A DNA stretch of 64,000 bases from Actinomycetota bacterium (GTDB taxonomy: Bacteria; Actinomycetota; Acidimicrobiia; Acidimicrobiales; Ilumatobacteraceae). Where the stretch lies: positions 248,001 to 312,000 of the forward strand of contig JAUSLV010000033.1 of the NCBI GenBank assembly GCA_030645495.1, written 5' to 3'. Made by a program: the position numbers and the translations under genes. The notes under the pieces are model-generated. The model had not been told where the DNA came from. It saw only the letters and a list, made by a program, of their open reading frames with translations, and did not search any database. Positions 29,429 through 38,711 of this stretch are shown here, piece after piece. How positions within the stretch are numbered: position 1 is the first letter of the stretch; every line of letters begins with the position of its first letter.

Positions 29429-30175
29429 ATGAGCCTCATCTTCACCGTCAGCCCCGACTTCAACACGAAGTACCTGCCCGGCTGGTTCGTGGTCAACACG
29501 CTGTTGCAGCGCCAGACCGGCGAGGCCATCCACCTCGAGACGTTCGACGACTTCGACAGCCTGCATGCGGCGATGGCGCAGGACAAGATCGACATGATCT
29601 ACGCCAATCCGTTCGACGCGGCCCGCCTGGTGCGCGATCACGGGTTCGTGGCCGTCGTACGCCCGCACGCGCGGCCCGACGAGGCGATCATCGCGGCCAA
29701 GGCGGGTGGCAGCATCACTGCTGTCGAGCACCTGCAACCCGGCACCCGCATCGCCAGCACCGACAACCCCGACGTGCACATGATGGGCATGATCATGATC
29801 GAGCCGGCCGATCTCGATGCCTCCAACGTGTCGGTGCAACTGCGACCGAACTACGTGCTCGTGGCCAAGAGCCTGCTCACCGGCGAGGCCGATGTCGGCT
29901 TCTTCCTCGCCGAGACGTTCGACGAGCTGTCCGAGACCGTGCGCAAGCAGTTGCACGTGCTGGTGCGCAGCCAGATCTACGTGATCAGCCACGTGTTCCT
30001 CATGCACCCGCGGGTGGCCTCCAAGATCGACGCGTTCCGCACGGCGCTGATGGGCATGGCCGGCGATCCGAAGGGGCAGATGGCGCTCGACGACGTGGGC
30101 ATCTCCAAGTGGGAAACCGTCGAGCAGGAAGACGTCGAGTTCATGATCGACCTGATGGTGGCGCTCACCGCCTGA
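29429..30175 (+). CDS. Cytosolic PhnD/SsuA-like substrate-binding protein
   Basis: 248 residues. Fold features of phosphonate-type periplasmic binding proteins: FTVSPDFNTKYLPGWFVVN, DKIDMIYANPFDAARLV, the hinge TRIASTDNPDVHMMG and FLAETFDELSETV. There is no signal peptide or lipobox and no ABC permease or ATPase beside it, so it is probably a cytosolic ligand sensor and not a transporter component. It forms a two-gene unit with the preceding PAS protein. Ligand unknown. Confidence 0.75.
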   Translation: MSLIFTVSPDFNTKYLPGWFVVNTLLQRQTGEAIHLETFDDFDSLHAAMAQDKIDMIYANPFDAARLVRDHGFVAVVRPHARPDEAIIAAKAGGSITAVEHLQPGTRIASTDNPDVHMMGMIMIEPADLDASNVSVQLRPNYVLVAKSLLTGEADVGFFLAETFDELSETVRKQLHVLVRSQIYVISHVFLMHPRVASKIDAFRTALMGMAGDPKGQMALDDVGISKWETVEQEDVEFMIDLMVALTA

Positions 30176-30233
30176 GATCCCGATACGGGAGGGTCGAGAC
30201 CTCAGGGGCGAGCCACCTGGCGAGCGATCACGA

Positions 30234-30377
30234 CTAGGTGAAGACGCTCACACCGCCGGGCCCCACGAGGAGTCCGATGACGATCAGCAGTGCGCCGTAC
30301 GCGACCCTGCCGCGAACGATGGTGACAATGCCGCTGATCACGAGGACGACCGCCGCAATCCAAAGGATGAATTCCAC
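30234..30377 (-). CDS. GPGG-motif small membrane protein
   Basis: 47 residues from GTG 30377 with GGAGG 7 bp upstream. Two hydrophobic segments (EFILWIAAVVLVISGIVTIV and VAYGALLIVIGLLV) separated by RGR, then the C-terminal GPGGVSVF. Small two-helix proteins ending in GPGG are widespread in actinobacteria; function unknown. It is preceded by a near-perfect stress-sigma promoter (30432-30457), which points to general-stress control. Too short to be found by length filters. Confidence 0.8.
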   Translation of the reverse strand: MEFILWIAAVVLVISGIVTIVRGRVAYGALLIVIGLLVGPGGVSVFT

Positions 30378-30431
30378 TTCTACACCTCCTCCGGAGTGTT
30401 TGCACCGACGGATTGTCCGTGCGCCGCTCTG

Positions 30432-30457
30432 ATACCCAGGCATGCCTGGTCTCAAAC
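30432..30457 (-). promoter_or_regulatory. SigB/SigF-like promoter for the GPGG gene, with internal palindrome
   Basis: Reading on the minus strand: GTTT (30457-30454), 16 bp, GGGTAT (30437-30432). This fits the SigB/SigF consensus (GTTT ... GGGTA). The spacer and -10 contain a perfect 14-bp palindrome CCAGGCATGCCTGG (30436-30449), a possible operator. 55 bp before the start codon. Confidence 0.65.
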
Positions 30458-30513
30458 GGTTCGTCCGAGCCACTCGTGCGGCTCGCGTGCCGCGGCGTAG
30501 GCCGTTGGTGCGG

Positions 30514-30538
30514 GTTTCAGGCGCGTGCTCAGCGGGTA
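30514..30538 (+). promoter_or_regulatory. SigB/SigF-like promoter for the ANTAR operon
   Basis: GTTT (30514-30517), 16 bp, GGGTA (30534-30538), 31 bp before the GTG at 30570. Same elements and the same 16-bp spacing as the divergent promoter at 30432-30457, which strengthens both calls. Confidence 0.6.
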
Positions 30539-30569
30539 GTGGTCGGTGACAATCTCGAGGAGACCCGTC

Positions 30570-30842
30570 GTGCCGACAAGCCTTCGCAACGCAACCGAAC
30601 ACGCGCTGCACACACTCAACGGTCTTGTGGACGATGCGCGGCAGCACATCGAGCTCCCGCACATCGAGCTCCCGCACATCGATCTCCCGTACATCGATCT
30701 CGCTCGTTTCGCCCGCCGCCGCCGTTCGCTGTCCCTGGCCACGATCGTGAGCATCGTTGTCGGGGTGCTGCTCGCAGCCTTCGCGGTGCGTGCGATTCGC
30801 GGCCGGCAACAATCCGACAGCGGTCGAAACGGGCTGACATGA
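30570..30842 (+). CDS. Single-pass membrane protein with four HIxLP repeats
   Basis: 90 residues from GTG 30570 (GAGGAG 8 bp before it). Order: N-terminal helix (LRNATEHALHTLNGLVDDAR), four pentapeptide repeats HIELP-HIELP-HIDLP-YIDLA, a basic stretch (RFARRRR), one transmembrane helix (LATIVSIVVGVLLAAFAVRA) and a polar tail. The repeats alternate hydrophobic and acidic residues. No family recognised. First gene of the sigma-B/F-driven operon; its stop overlaps the next start by ATGA. Confidence 0.75.
   Translation: MPTSLRNATEHALHTLNGLVDDARQHIELPHIELPHIDLPYIDLARFARRRRSLSLATIVSIVVGVLLAAFAVRAIRGRQQSDSGRNGLT
30645..30704 (+). repeat. Four 15-bp tandem coding repeats
   Basis: Copies at 30645, 30660, 30675 and 30690, consensus CACATCGAGCTCCCG; copies 3-4 have GAT for GAG and copy 4 starts TAC. 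They code HI(E/D)LP units. DNA-level identity indicates recent tandem duplication. Confidence 0.9.
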
Positions 30843-31588
30843 AGAACCCACCGAACAAGGGTGTCGCGCTCGTGAACGGGGGCGCTGGCAGGTCGCAACT
30901 GGCGCAGTTCGAGGTCGCCGCACGAGTCCTCGACGACCTTCCTGTCGCGGTGTTGTACTTCCTCGGAACGACGATGATCGCCGCGAACATGGAGTGGGGC
31001 ACCATCAGCCATCTCGATCTCGCCGAGTCCGCTGGAGACGGGTGGCTGGAGGCGATCCATCCGGATGATCGGGCTCGCGTCGCCGAGTGCGTCGCCGAGG
31101 CATCAGCACCTCCGGGCGGCGACCTCGATGTTCGGGTGGGTAGCACTGACGCCTCGTCCATCTGGTTCCGCGGCCATCTCCGGCGCACCGGCGATCCCAC
31201 CCAGGAGGCATGCCTGTTGACGTTGACGGCGATCGGCGCACAGCGCGGCAACCACGCCCAGCTCTCGACCACGCCGTCGTATGACCGGTCGCGGTGGCTC
31301 GCCGATCTGCTCCGGTCTGCGCTCGAAGGAGGGCAGGCGATCGAGCAAGCAGCGGGGATGATCGCCCAGCGGACGGGGGCTTCGGTCGGCGAGTCGAAGG
31401 AGCTGCTTCGCCGCTACGCAATGGCGTGCGACATGCCGCTGGCGAACGCAGCCCGGATGGTGGTCGACCACGAAATTGATGTCGACACCGTCACGAGGCG
31501 CTGTAGTTTTGAACTGTGTGAGCTACCCGTCGCTGCGTCGGTGGCTCACCGCCCGCTCCACAGCGATCGAGGAACTCATGCGCCATAG
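30839..31588 (+). CDS. PAS-ANTAR regulator
   Basis: 249 residues. N-terminal PAS-like domain (VLDDLPVAVLYFLGTTMIAA, WLEAIHPDDRARVAECV) and ANTAR domain about 165-220 (IEQAAGMIAQRTGASVGESK, ELLRRYAMACDMPLANAARM). ANTAR domains bind dual-hexaloop RNA hairpins and prevent transcription termination. The last ~30 residues after the ANTAR domain are unusual and may be poorly conserved. Cytosolic. Member of the operon with two further ANTAR proteins; RNA target unknown. Confidence 0.85.
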   Translation: MKNPPNKGVALVNGGAGRSQLAQFEVAARVLDDLPVAVLYFLGTTMIAANMEWGTISHLDLAESAGDGWLEAIHPDDRARVAECVAEASAPPGGDLDVRVGSTDASSIWFRGHLRRTGDPTQEACLLTLTAIGAQRGNHAQLSTTPSYDRSRWLADLLRSALEGGQAIEQAAGMIAQRTGASVGESKELLRRYAMACDMPLANAARMVVDHEIDVDTVTRRCSFELCELPVAASVAHRPLHSDRGTHAP

Positions 31589-31618
31589 GTGGTCAGTTCC
31601 CAACGACACGGGCGCTCG

Positions 31619-32335
31619 GTGAACGACGAACAGTCGTCACGCTTGGCTGTTGCCTTCGCGCGTGAGACAGCACGCTCGACCACCGCTCGGTTGTGTGCCG
31701 CGTGCGTCGAAGTGCTCGCCGTCACCGGCGCCGGGATCACGATCATGGGTGGTGGCCAGGCTGGGCCGATCTGTGTGTCGGACCGGAACGTCTCGGCATT
31801 GGAAGACCTGCAATTCGCGATGGGGCAGGGACCCTGCCCCGACGCGTTCGTCTCGGGTGTCCCGGTGCACGCGCCAAGCCTCGACACGACCGCGACGATG
31901 AAGTGGCCGTCGTTCGTGACGCTCGCGCGCGAATCGGGGATTGGGGCGGTGTTCGCCTATCCGCTGATCGCCGCCGGCACGCGGGTCGGCGTGTTGACCA
32001 TCTACCAGCACGACGAGGGTCAGCTCACCAAGGAACAACACGACGACTCGATCGCGCTCGCTGAAGTGCTCACCGAGACGGTGCTCAGCCTTCAGGATGA
32101 CGCCCCGCCCGGCACGCTGGCTCCGGGCCTCGCCGACGCGGTCGAATATCGGGCCGAGATCTATCAAGCCTCGGGCATGATCGCCGTACAGCTGTCGATT
32201 CCGGCCTTGGAGGCGTTGCTGCGAATCCGTGCGCATGCCTTCGCCAACGACCAGACGGTGGCCGAGACCGCCGCCCTCATCGTCGCCCGCCGCCTTCGGC
32301 TTCCCAACGACCATCAACCTGAAACGGAGGTGTGA
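31619..32335 (+). CDS. GAF-ANTAR regulator 1
   Basis: 238 residues from GTG 31619 (MNDEQSSRLAVAFARET); a GTG at 31589, immediately after the previous stop, would add 10 residues, and neither has a strong ribosome site. GAF domain about 20-160 (GAGITIMGGGQAGPICVSD, EDLQFAMGQGPCPDAF, VFAYPLIAAGTRVGVLTIY), then ANTAR about 180-230 (IYQASGMIAVQLSIPALEAL, IRAHAFANDQTVAETAALIV). The GQGPC motif is typical of this GAF-ANTAR group. Signal and RNA targets unknown; likely acts with its neighbour. Confidence 0.85.
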   Translation: MNDEQSSRLAVAFARETARSTTARLCAACVEVLAVTGAGITIMGGGQAGPICVSDRNVSALEDLQFAMGQGPCPDAFVSGVPVHAPSLDTTATMKWPSFVTLARESGIGAVFAYPLIAAGTRVGVLTIYQHDEGQLTKEQHDDSIALAEVLTETVLSLQDDAPPGTLAPGLADAVEYRAEIYQASGMIAVQLSIPALEALLRIRAHAFANDQTVAETAALIVARRLRLPNDHQPETEV

Positions 32336-32338
32336 ACC

Positions 32339-33109
32339 GTGCCGGACGATGCCCTCGCCAAAGCCGCTCCCACTCAAACCCTGACCGCCACGAGGTTCGT
32401 CGAAATCGTCGACACCCTCGTCGGTGATTTCGACGTCATCGAGGTGCTCACCTTGCTGACGTCGCGATGTGTCGAGCTCCTGGCCGCAAGTGCGGCAGGA
32501 ATCCTCCTCGCCGACGGCAGTGGCCGCCTGCGCGTGGTGGGAGCCTCGACCGAACAGATCCAACTGCTCGAGCTGTTCCAGGTGCAGAACGACGAAGGCC
32601 CGTGCCTGGACTGTTTCCGCACCGGGCATGTCGTGCTCCACTCCGACCTCGATCACCTGTCACCCTGGCCGTTGTTCGCTGCCGAATGCACCAAGTCCGG
32701 CTTTGCGTCCGTGTGCGCGGTGCCGCTTCGCCTCAGGTCGCACACACTCGGCTGCCTGAACCTGTTCATGTCCGCGCCCGGCGGTCTCGACGACACCGAC
32801 ATCGCTCTCGCGCAAGTACTTGCCGACTTCGCCAGCATCGCCCTCATCCAGGACCAGGCGACGCGCGACGCGGCGATCCGCGAAGGGCACCTCCGGCATG
32901 CGTTGACCAGTCGCATCGCGATCGAACAAGCCAAGGGCATGATTGCCGAACGCCATCAGGTCGACATGGACGAAGCGTTCTCGCGCCTGCGCTCGTTCGC
33001 CCGGAACAACAACCGCCTCCTCACGGAAGTGGCTGAAGCAGTCGTCGCCGGCTCGCTACCCCTCGACTCGATCACACCGGCTGGCCTCCGCCCACCAACG
33101 AGCCGCTGA
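32339..33109 (+). CDS. GAF-ANTAR regulator 2
   Basis: 256 residues from GTG 32339, with GGAGG 8 bp before it overlapping the end of the previous gene. GAF domain about 25-165 (CVELLAASAAGILLADGSG, NDEGPCLDCF, ASVCAVPLRLRSHTLGCLNL) and ANTAR about 185-240 (SRIAIEQAKGMIAERHQVDM, EAFSRLRSFARNN). This ANTAR is the most canonical of the three (IEQAKGMIAE). Two Cys in EGPCLDC could be redox active. Paralogue of the preceding gene. Confidence 0.88.
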   Translation: MPDDALAKAAPTQTLTATRFVEIVDTLVGDFDVIEVLTLLTSRCVELLAASAAGILLADGSGRLRVVGASTEQIQLLELFQVQNDEGPCLDCFRTGHVVLHSDLDHLSPWPLFAAECTKSGFASVCAVPLRLRSHTLGCLNLFMSAPGGLDDTDIALAQVLADFASIALIQDQATRDAAIREGHLRHALTSRIAIEQAKGMIAERHQVDMDEAFSRLRSFARNNNRLLTEVAEAVVAGSLPLDSITPAGLRPPTSR

Positions 33110-33117
33110 CTGCCATC

Positions 33118-34083
33118 ATGACCGTGCTGTCGCTTGTGGACGCGGTGTATCGCCGTACCGGTGCCAACCTGCCCATCGGCGGCGACCCGCTGCCGTGGCA
33201 TCACGCGGAGATGGAGGGCTACTTCTGGCGTGTCACCGATGTCGTCAATCACCGGGTGCTGGTGGTGTTGTGCGGTGTCAACCGCCACCCCGACGGCGAC
33301 TGGGCGACCGTTGCGATCGCTGCCGAGCCGGGTGGGTTCATCCGCTCTGCCGTTCTCGACGGAGCGGTGTCGTCGGCGAAGCGATATGCGGTCAGCGCCG
33401 GTGACGGCGCGTTCCACGCCGACGCGAGCCACGTGCACATCGATCTCGGCGACGATGCCCGCGCCGACTTCGCGCTCGATGACCTCGTGCTGTGGCCGCG
33501 CCTGCTCGGTGGCGGCGGCGTGTTCTCCGCCCTTCCCTTCCTCGGCCAGTATTGGCACCCGCACGTGTTGGGTGGCGAGGTGAACGGCGTAGCGCAGGTC
33601 GGTGGCGCTACCTGGATGCTCGATGGCGCACAGATCTATGCGGAGAAGAACTGGGGAGCGGGGTTCCCCGAGCGGTGGTGGTGGGGCCAGGCGCAGGGTT
33701 TCGACCGGGCCGATGTTTGCGTGGCCTTCGGCGGCGGTGCCCTCACCGCTGGGCGCCTGTCGGCGTCGGTCAGCGGGGCGGTCGTGCGCGTGGGCGCGCA
33801 TGTGCTGCGTTTCGCCCCGCCGTTGTCACGGGTGCGATGCGAGACCGACGGTCAGCAGTGGGAGGTCGTGGCCCGCGGCCACGGTTGTCGGCTGCGCCTG
33901 CTTGGCGAGGGACGCGGCGAACCGCACATCCTGCCCGTGCCGTTGCCGGCGCTGCGGCGCAACGCCGACACCGACACCGAGTACTTGTGCGGCAGCGTGC
34001 AGATGGAGATCAGTGGCCGCCTGAAGTATTCAGGCCACTCGGAGATGGCCGGCCTGGAGATCGGACACCGCCCGCCCGAATGA
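33118..34083 (+). CDS. Tocopherol cyclase-like protein
   Basis: 321 residues, 8 bp after the GAF-ANTAR stop. Signature of the tocopherol cyclase (VTE1)-like family: MEGYFWRVTD near the start, LGQYWHPHVLGG in the middle and YAEKNWGAGFPERWWWGQA. The protein looks like a lipocalin-type beta protein with many Trp/Gly. Bacterial homologues outside photosynthetic lineages generally have unknown substrates, so cyclase activity is not claimed. Its place at the end of a stress-regulated operon suggests a lipid or quinone-related stress role, which is inference. Convergent with the STAS gene, 4 bp apart. Confidence 0.75.
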   Translation: MTVLSLVDAVYRRTGANLPIGGDPLPWHHAEMEGYFWRVTDVVNHRVLVVLCGVNRHPDGDWATVAIAAEPGGFIRSAVLDGAVSSAKRYAVSAGDGAFHADASHVHIDLGDDARADFALDDLVLWPRLLGGGGVFSALPFLGQYWHPHVLGGEVNGVAQVGGATWMLDGAQIYAEKNWGAGFPERWWWGQAQGFDRADVCVAFGGGALTAGRLSASVSGAVVRVGAHVLRFAPPLSRVRCETDGQQWEVVARGHGCRLRLLGEGRGEPHILPVPLPALRRNADTDTEYLCGSVQMEISGRLKYSGHSEMAGLEIGHRPPE

Positions 34084-34087
34084 CGGG

Positions 34088-34465
34088 CTACATCCCCGCC
34101 GACGGGGTGACCCGCTGGGTGCGATCCAGCTCGGCGATCAAGTCGAGCAGATGTGCGGGTTGCCCAGTTGCGCCTCGGACGGTGAGCGTTCGGCCGCCGC
34201 TCTCGATGGCGAGCCTGGTCGCCTCGATGGAGGCAAATCCACTGAAGTCCATGAACGTGACGCCGGAGAGGTCGATGATCACACTGGTGTGGTCTGTGGC
34301 CGCGGCCGCGGCGGGCACCTGGGCTCTGGTGGCGAGGTCGAGCTCGCCGGCGACCTGAATGACATGGCTCTCGCCCTCGGGGAAACTCTTGACGACCAAC
34401 TCTGGTCCTGCAGCCCCGGCCGACGCGTCGACTGCGGTGCCGACATCAAAGGCGTCGATGGTCAC
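34088..34465 (-). CDS. STAS domain anti-sigma factor antagonist-like protein
   Basis: 125 residues from GTG 34465 with GGAG 7 bp before it. STAS fold: HVIQVAGELDLATRAQVPAA, SVIIDLSGVTFMDFSGFASI with the phosphorylatable-type Ser in DFSG, GGRTLTVRG and a C-terminal helix. Such proteins (RsbV/SpoIIAA type) free a sigma-B/F factor when unphosphorylated. No kinase or sigma gene is adjacent, but the two sigma-B/F-type promoters 4 kb away make that pathway plausible. Confidence 0.88.
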   Translation of the reverse strand: MTIDAFDVGTAVDASAGAAGPELVVKSFPEGESHVIQVAGELDLATRAQVPAAAAATDHTSVIIDLSGVTFMDFSGFASIEATRLAIESGGRTLTVRGATGQPAHLLDLIAELDRTQRVTPSAGM

Positions 34466-34678
34466 GTCTCACTCCGTCTAGACAGGGCGCAACCGGGGTT
34501 CAGAGCAACGCGACGTCGGATGAAAACAATCCCGACACCGTCACGATACACCGTCGAGCGGCCAGCGGCCATCGCTGGGTCGCCTGAACCGCGAGCCGCG
34601 CGGCACGCCGACGGATGGACTACCCGGTCTGGCGACGTTCGAAACCCGGGAGATGCCTGCCGGGGCCCTTGTTCGGCC

Positions 34679-36548
<1,870 letters not shown>

Positions 36549-36589
36549 GCCCGGCCGAGGGTAGTGCCTGACCGGTAGCCTTGCCCGTC

Positions 36590-37345
36590 GTGACCGGTGA
36601 GCCGTTCGAGAAGCTGAGCATCTTCTTCCCGATGTGGAACGAGGAGGCCTACATCAAGCGCGCCGTCGGCTATGCCAAGGTCGAGTGCGAGTCGCTGCTG
36701 GAGAGAGGTGAAATCCTCGACTACGAGTTGATCGTGGTCGACGACGCCAGCACGGACAGCACACCGGTGCTGGCCGACGAAATGGCCGCCGCCGACCCGC
36801 GCGTGGTGGCCGTGCACCATCCGGTGAACCGCAAGCTCGGTGGCTCGATGAAGACCGGCTTCGCCACCGCTACGGGCGATCTCGTGTTGTACAGCGACGC
36901 CGACCTGCCCTTCGACATGGCCCAGGTCAGCCAGGCCGTGCGGCTGATGCGTCTGTACGAGGCCGACGTGGTGAGTGCCTATCGCCTCGACCGCACCGGT
37001 GAGGGCCTCAGCCGGGCGATCTACACGTTCTTCTACAATGTGCTCATCCGCCGCCTGTTCGGCGTGCGCATGCGCGACATCAACTTCGCGTTCAAGCTGT
37101 GCCGCGGCCGCATCTTCGAGCACATCGAGCTGCAGAGCGAAGGCTCGTTCATCGATGCCGAGCTGATCATCCGCACCCGGAAGCTGGGCTACGACGTGAT
37201 CCAGTTCGGTGTCGACTACTTCCCGCGCACTCGTGGCGAGAGCACGCTGGCCTCGTTCGGGGTCATCCGCACGATCCTGAAGGAGATGTTCGCCCTGCGC
37301 AAGGAGCTGCGCGGCATCACTCCGGTCGTCGGTCCGGGGGCCTGA
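36590..37345 (+). CDS. GT2 family glycosyltransferase (polyprenyl-phosphate type)
   Basis: 251 residues from GTG 36590 (MTGEPFEKLSIFFPMWNEEA); a TTG at 36581 is possible. GT-A fold: FPMWNEEAYI, VVDDASTDSTP, the DxD-like YSDADLPFD, YRLDRTGEGLSRAIYTFFYN and a C-terminal DYFPRTRGES. No C-terminal transmembrane pair, so closer to DPM1-like soluble synthases. Probably makes a polyprenyl-phosphate sugar from a nucleotide sugar at the cytosolic face. Confidence 0.85.
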   Translation: MTGEPFEKLSIFFPMWNEEAYIKRAVGYAKVECESLLERGEILDYELIVVDDASTDSTPVLADEMAAADPRVVAVHHPVNRKLGGSMKTGFATATGDLVLYSDADLPFDMAQVSQAVRLMRLYEADVVSAYRLDRTGEGLSRAIYTFFYNVLIRRLFGVRMRDINFAFKLCRGRIFEHIELQSEGSFIDAELIIRTRKLGYDVIQFGVDYFPRTRGESTLASFGVIRTILKEMFALRKELRGITPVVGPGA

Positions 37346-37439
37346 GCAGCCTTCATCCACCACGGTGTGACGGGGGCTGAAGCCTCCGCAGCCGCGACCG
37401 TTGGTAGATTGACGTGTCCGAATCCCCCCGGAGAAGTAC

Positions 37440-38690
37440 GTGACCGACCGTAGGCCCCCCGCACAACCACCGCGCCGACAGCATGGTTCGCCGTCGCAGG
37501 CTGGCGCGCGCCGTCCCGTCGACGGTGAGTGGCAGTACTCCGACGGTTCGCGCACGCAGCCGATGAACCGCGCGGTCGGCAGCCGCAGCCATACTGGCGG
37601 CACGCTGCGCCCCAAGCAGGGCAGCGCCCTGGGCCGTTGGACGCCGGCCGTCGGCGCCGCGCTGGTGCTCACGGCGGTGGTGTTCGTGGGCTTCTCGGGC
37701 GAGAACGGCACCACCAACCCTGGTGTCGGCGGTAACCCCGGTTCGGTCGATCCGGCGGGCCTCACGGTGGAGGTCAACCAAGGGCCGCTGGTCGAGACCA
37801 ATGGCATTGCCGGCCCCAAGACCACGCTCACTGCCACGTTGGGCAAGGGTTCCAGCGGTGAGGAAGTGCGAGCGTTGCAAGATCGGTTGAAGGCGCTCGG
37901 GTTCGATCCCGGCCCGTCGGATGGCGACTTCGGCAACGGCACGCAGCAGGCCGTGTGGGCCTTCGAGGCGATCGTCTACAACCTTCCCTACGACCAGCAG
38001 GTCGGCGTGGTCACCAACGAGATGTGGCAGCGGATGCAAGACCCGCTGGTGTTCAACCCGCGCCGCCAAGAGCCCGACGACACGCACATGGAGATCTACC
38101 TGCCCGTGCAGGCCGCGATCGTGTTCACCAACGACAAGCCCGCGCTCATCACGCACATCTCGTCGGGCAGCGGCGTGGAGTGGTGCGAGGTGTTCACGCA
38201 AGACACCGACGACCTCGGCATCAAGATCGATCCGCCGATCCTGAAGGACGAATGCGGGGTCTCGGTCACCCCCGGTGGCATCTTCTTGTTCTACCGTCGC
38301 TACCCGGGCAACCGCCTCGGGCCGCTGGGTGGCATGTGGAACCCGGTGTACTTCAACTACGGCATCGCCGTGCACGGCGCCGATCAGGTGCCCAACCGGC
38401 CGGCGTCGCACGGCTGCATCCGCATCCCGCAGTGGATCGCCGACTATTTCCCGCAGCTGGTGGCCAAGAACGACCGCGTGTACGTGTGGGGCATGGATGG
38501 CAAAGAGCCCGAGGACTACACCAAGGACGAGATGTTGCCGGTGTTCAACTACCCCAACCGGCACAGCACGCTCACCCTCGAGCCCACTACCACCAGCACC
38601 ACGGTGAAGGCCACCACCACCACGAAGGCGCCCACCACCACGGTGGCGCCCACCACCTCCACCGAACCCACGCCGCCCGCGTCGGGCTGA
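37440..38690 (+). CDS. L,D-transpeptidase with peptidoglycan-binding domain
   Basis: 416 residues from GTG 37440 with GGAGAA 6 bp before it. Cytosolic basic N-terminus (~65 residues), one transmembrane anchor (WTPAVGAALVLTAVVFVGF), a PG_binding_1-type repeat about 135-190 (GSSGEEVRALQDRLKALGF), then a YkuD domain with the catalytic motif HGADQVPN and SHGCIRIP (Cys near residue 325). The C-terminus is Thr-rich (TTTSTTVKATTTTKAPTTT), like a wall-spanning linker. It forms 3-3 crosslinks or attaches proteins in peptidoglycan, outside the membrane. Confidence 0.9.
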   Translation: MTDRRPPAQPPRRQHGSPSQAGARRPVDGEWQYSDGSRTQPMNRAVGSRSHTGGTLRPKQGSALGRWTPAVGAALVLTAVVFVGFSGENGTTNPGVGGNPGSVDPAGLTVEVNQGPLVETNGIAGPKTTLTATLGKGSSGEEVRALQDRLKALGFDPGPSDGDFGNGTQQAVWAFEAIVYNLPYDQQVGVVTNEMWQRMQDPLVFNPRRQEPDDTHMEIYLPVQAAIVFTNDKPALITHISSGSGVEWCEVFTQDTDDLGIKIDPPILKDECGVSVTPGGIFLFYRRYPGNRLGPLGGMWNPVYFNYGIAVHGADQVPNRPASHGCIRIPQWIADYFPQLVAKNDRVYVWGMDGKEPEDYTKDEMLPVFNYPNRHSTLTLEPTTTSTTVKATTTTKAPTTTVAPTTSTEPTPPASG

Positions 38691-38711
38691 CGGGGTCCGA
38701 AGCCCGAGCGG

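Noticed and set aside
30645-30704. Short tandem repeats as a CRISPR array
   Set aside because: Units are contiguous 15-mers without spacers, in frame with a good start and ribosome site.
36588-38564. Minus-strand frames over the glycosyltransferase and L,D-transpeptidase genes
   Set aside because: Both plus-strand genes have complete catalytic motifs; the antisense translations are compositionally biased and motif-free.
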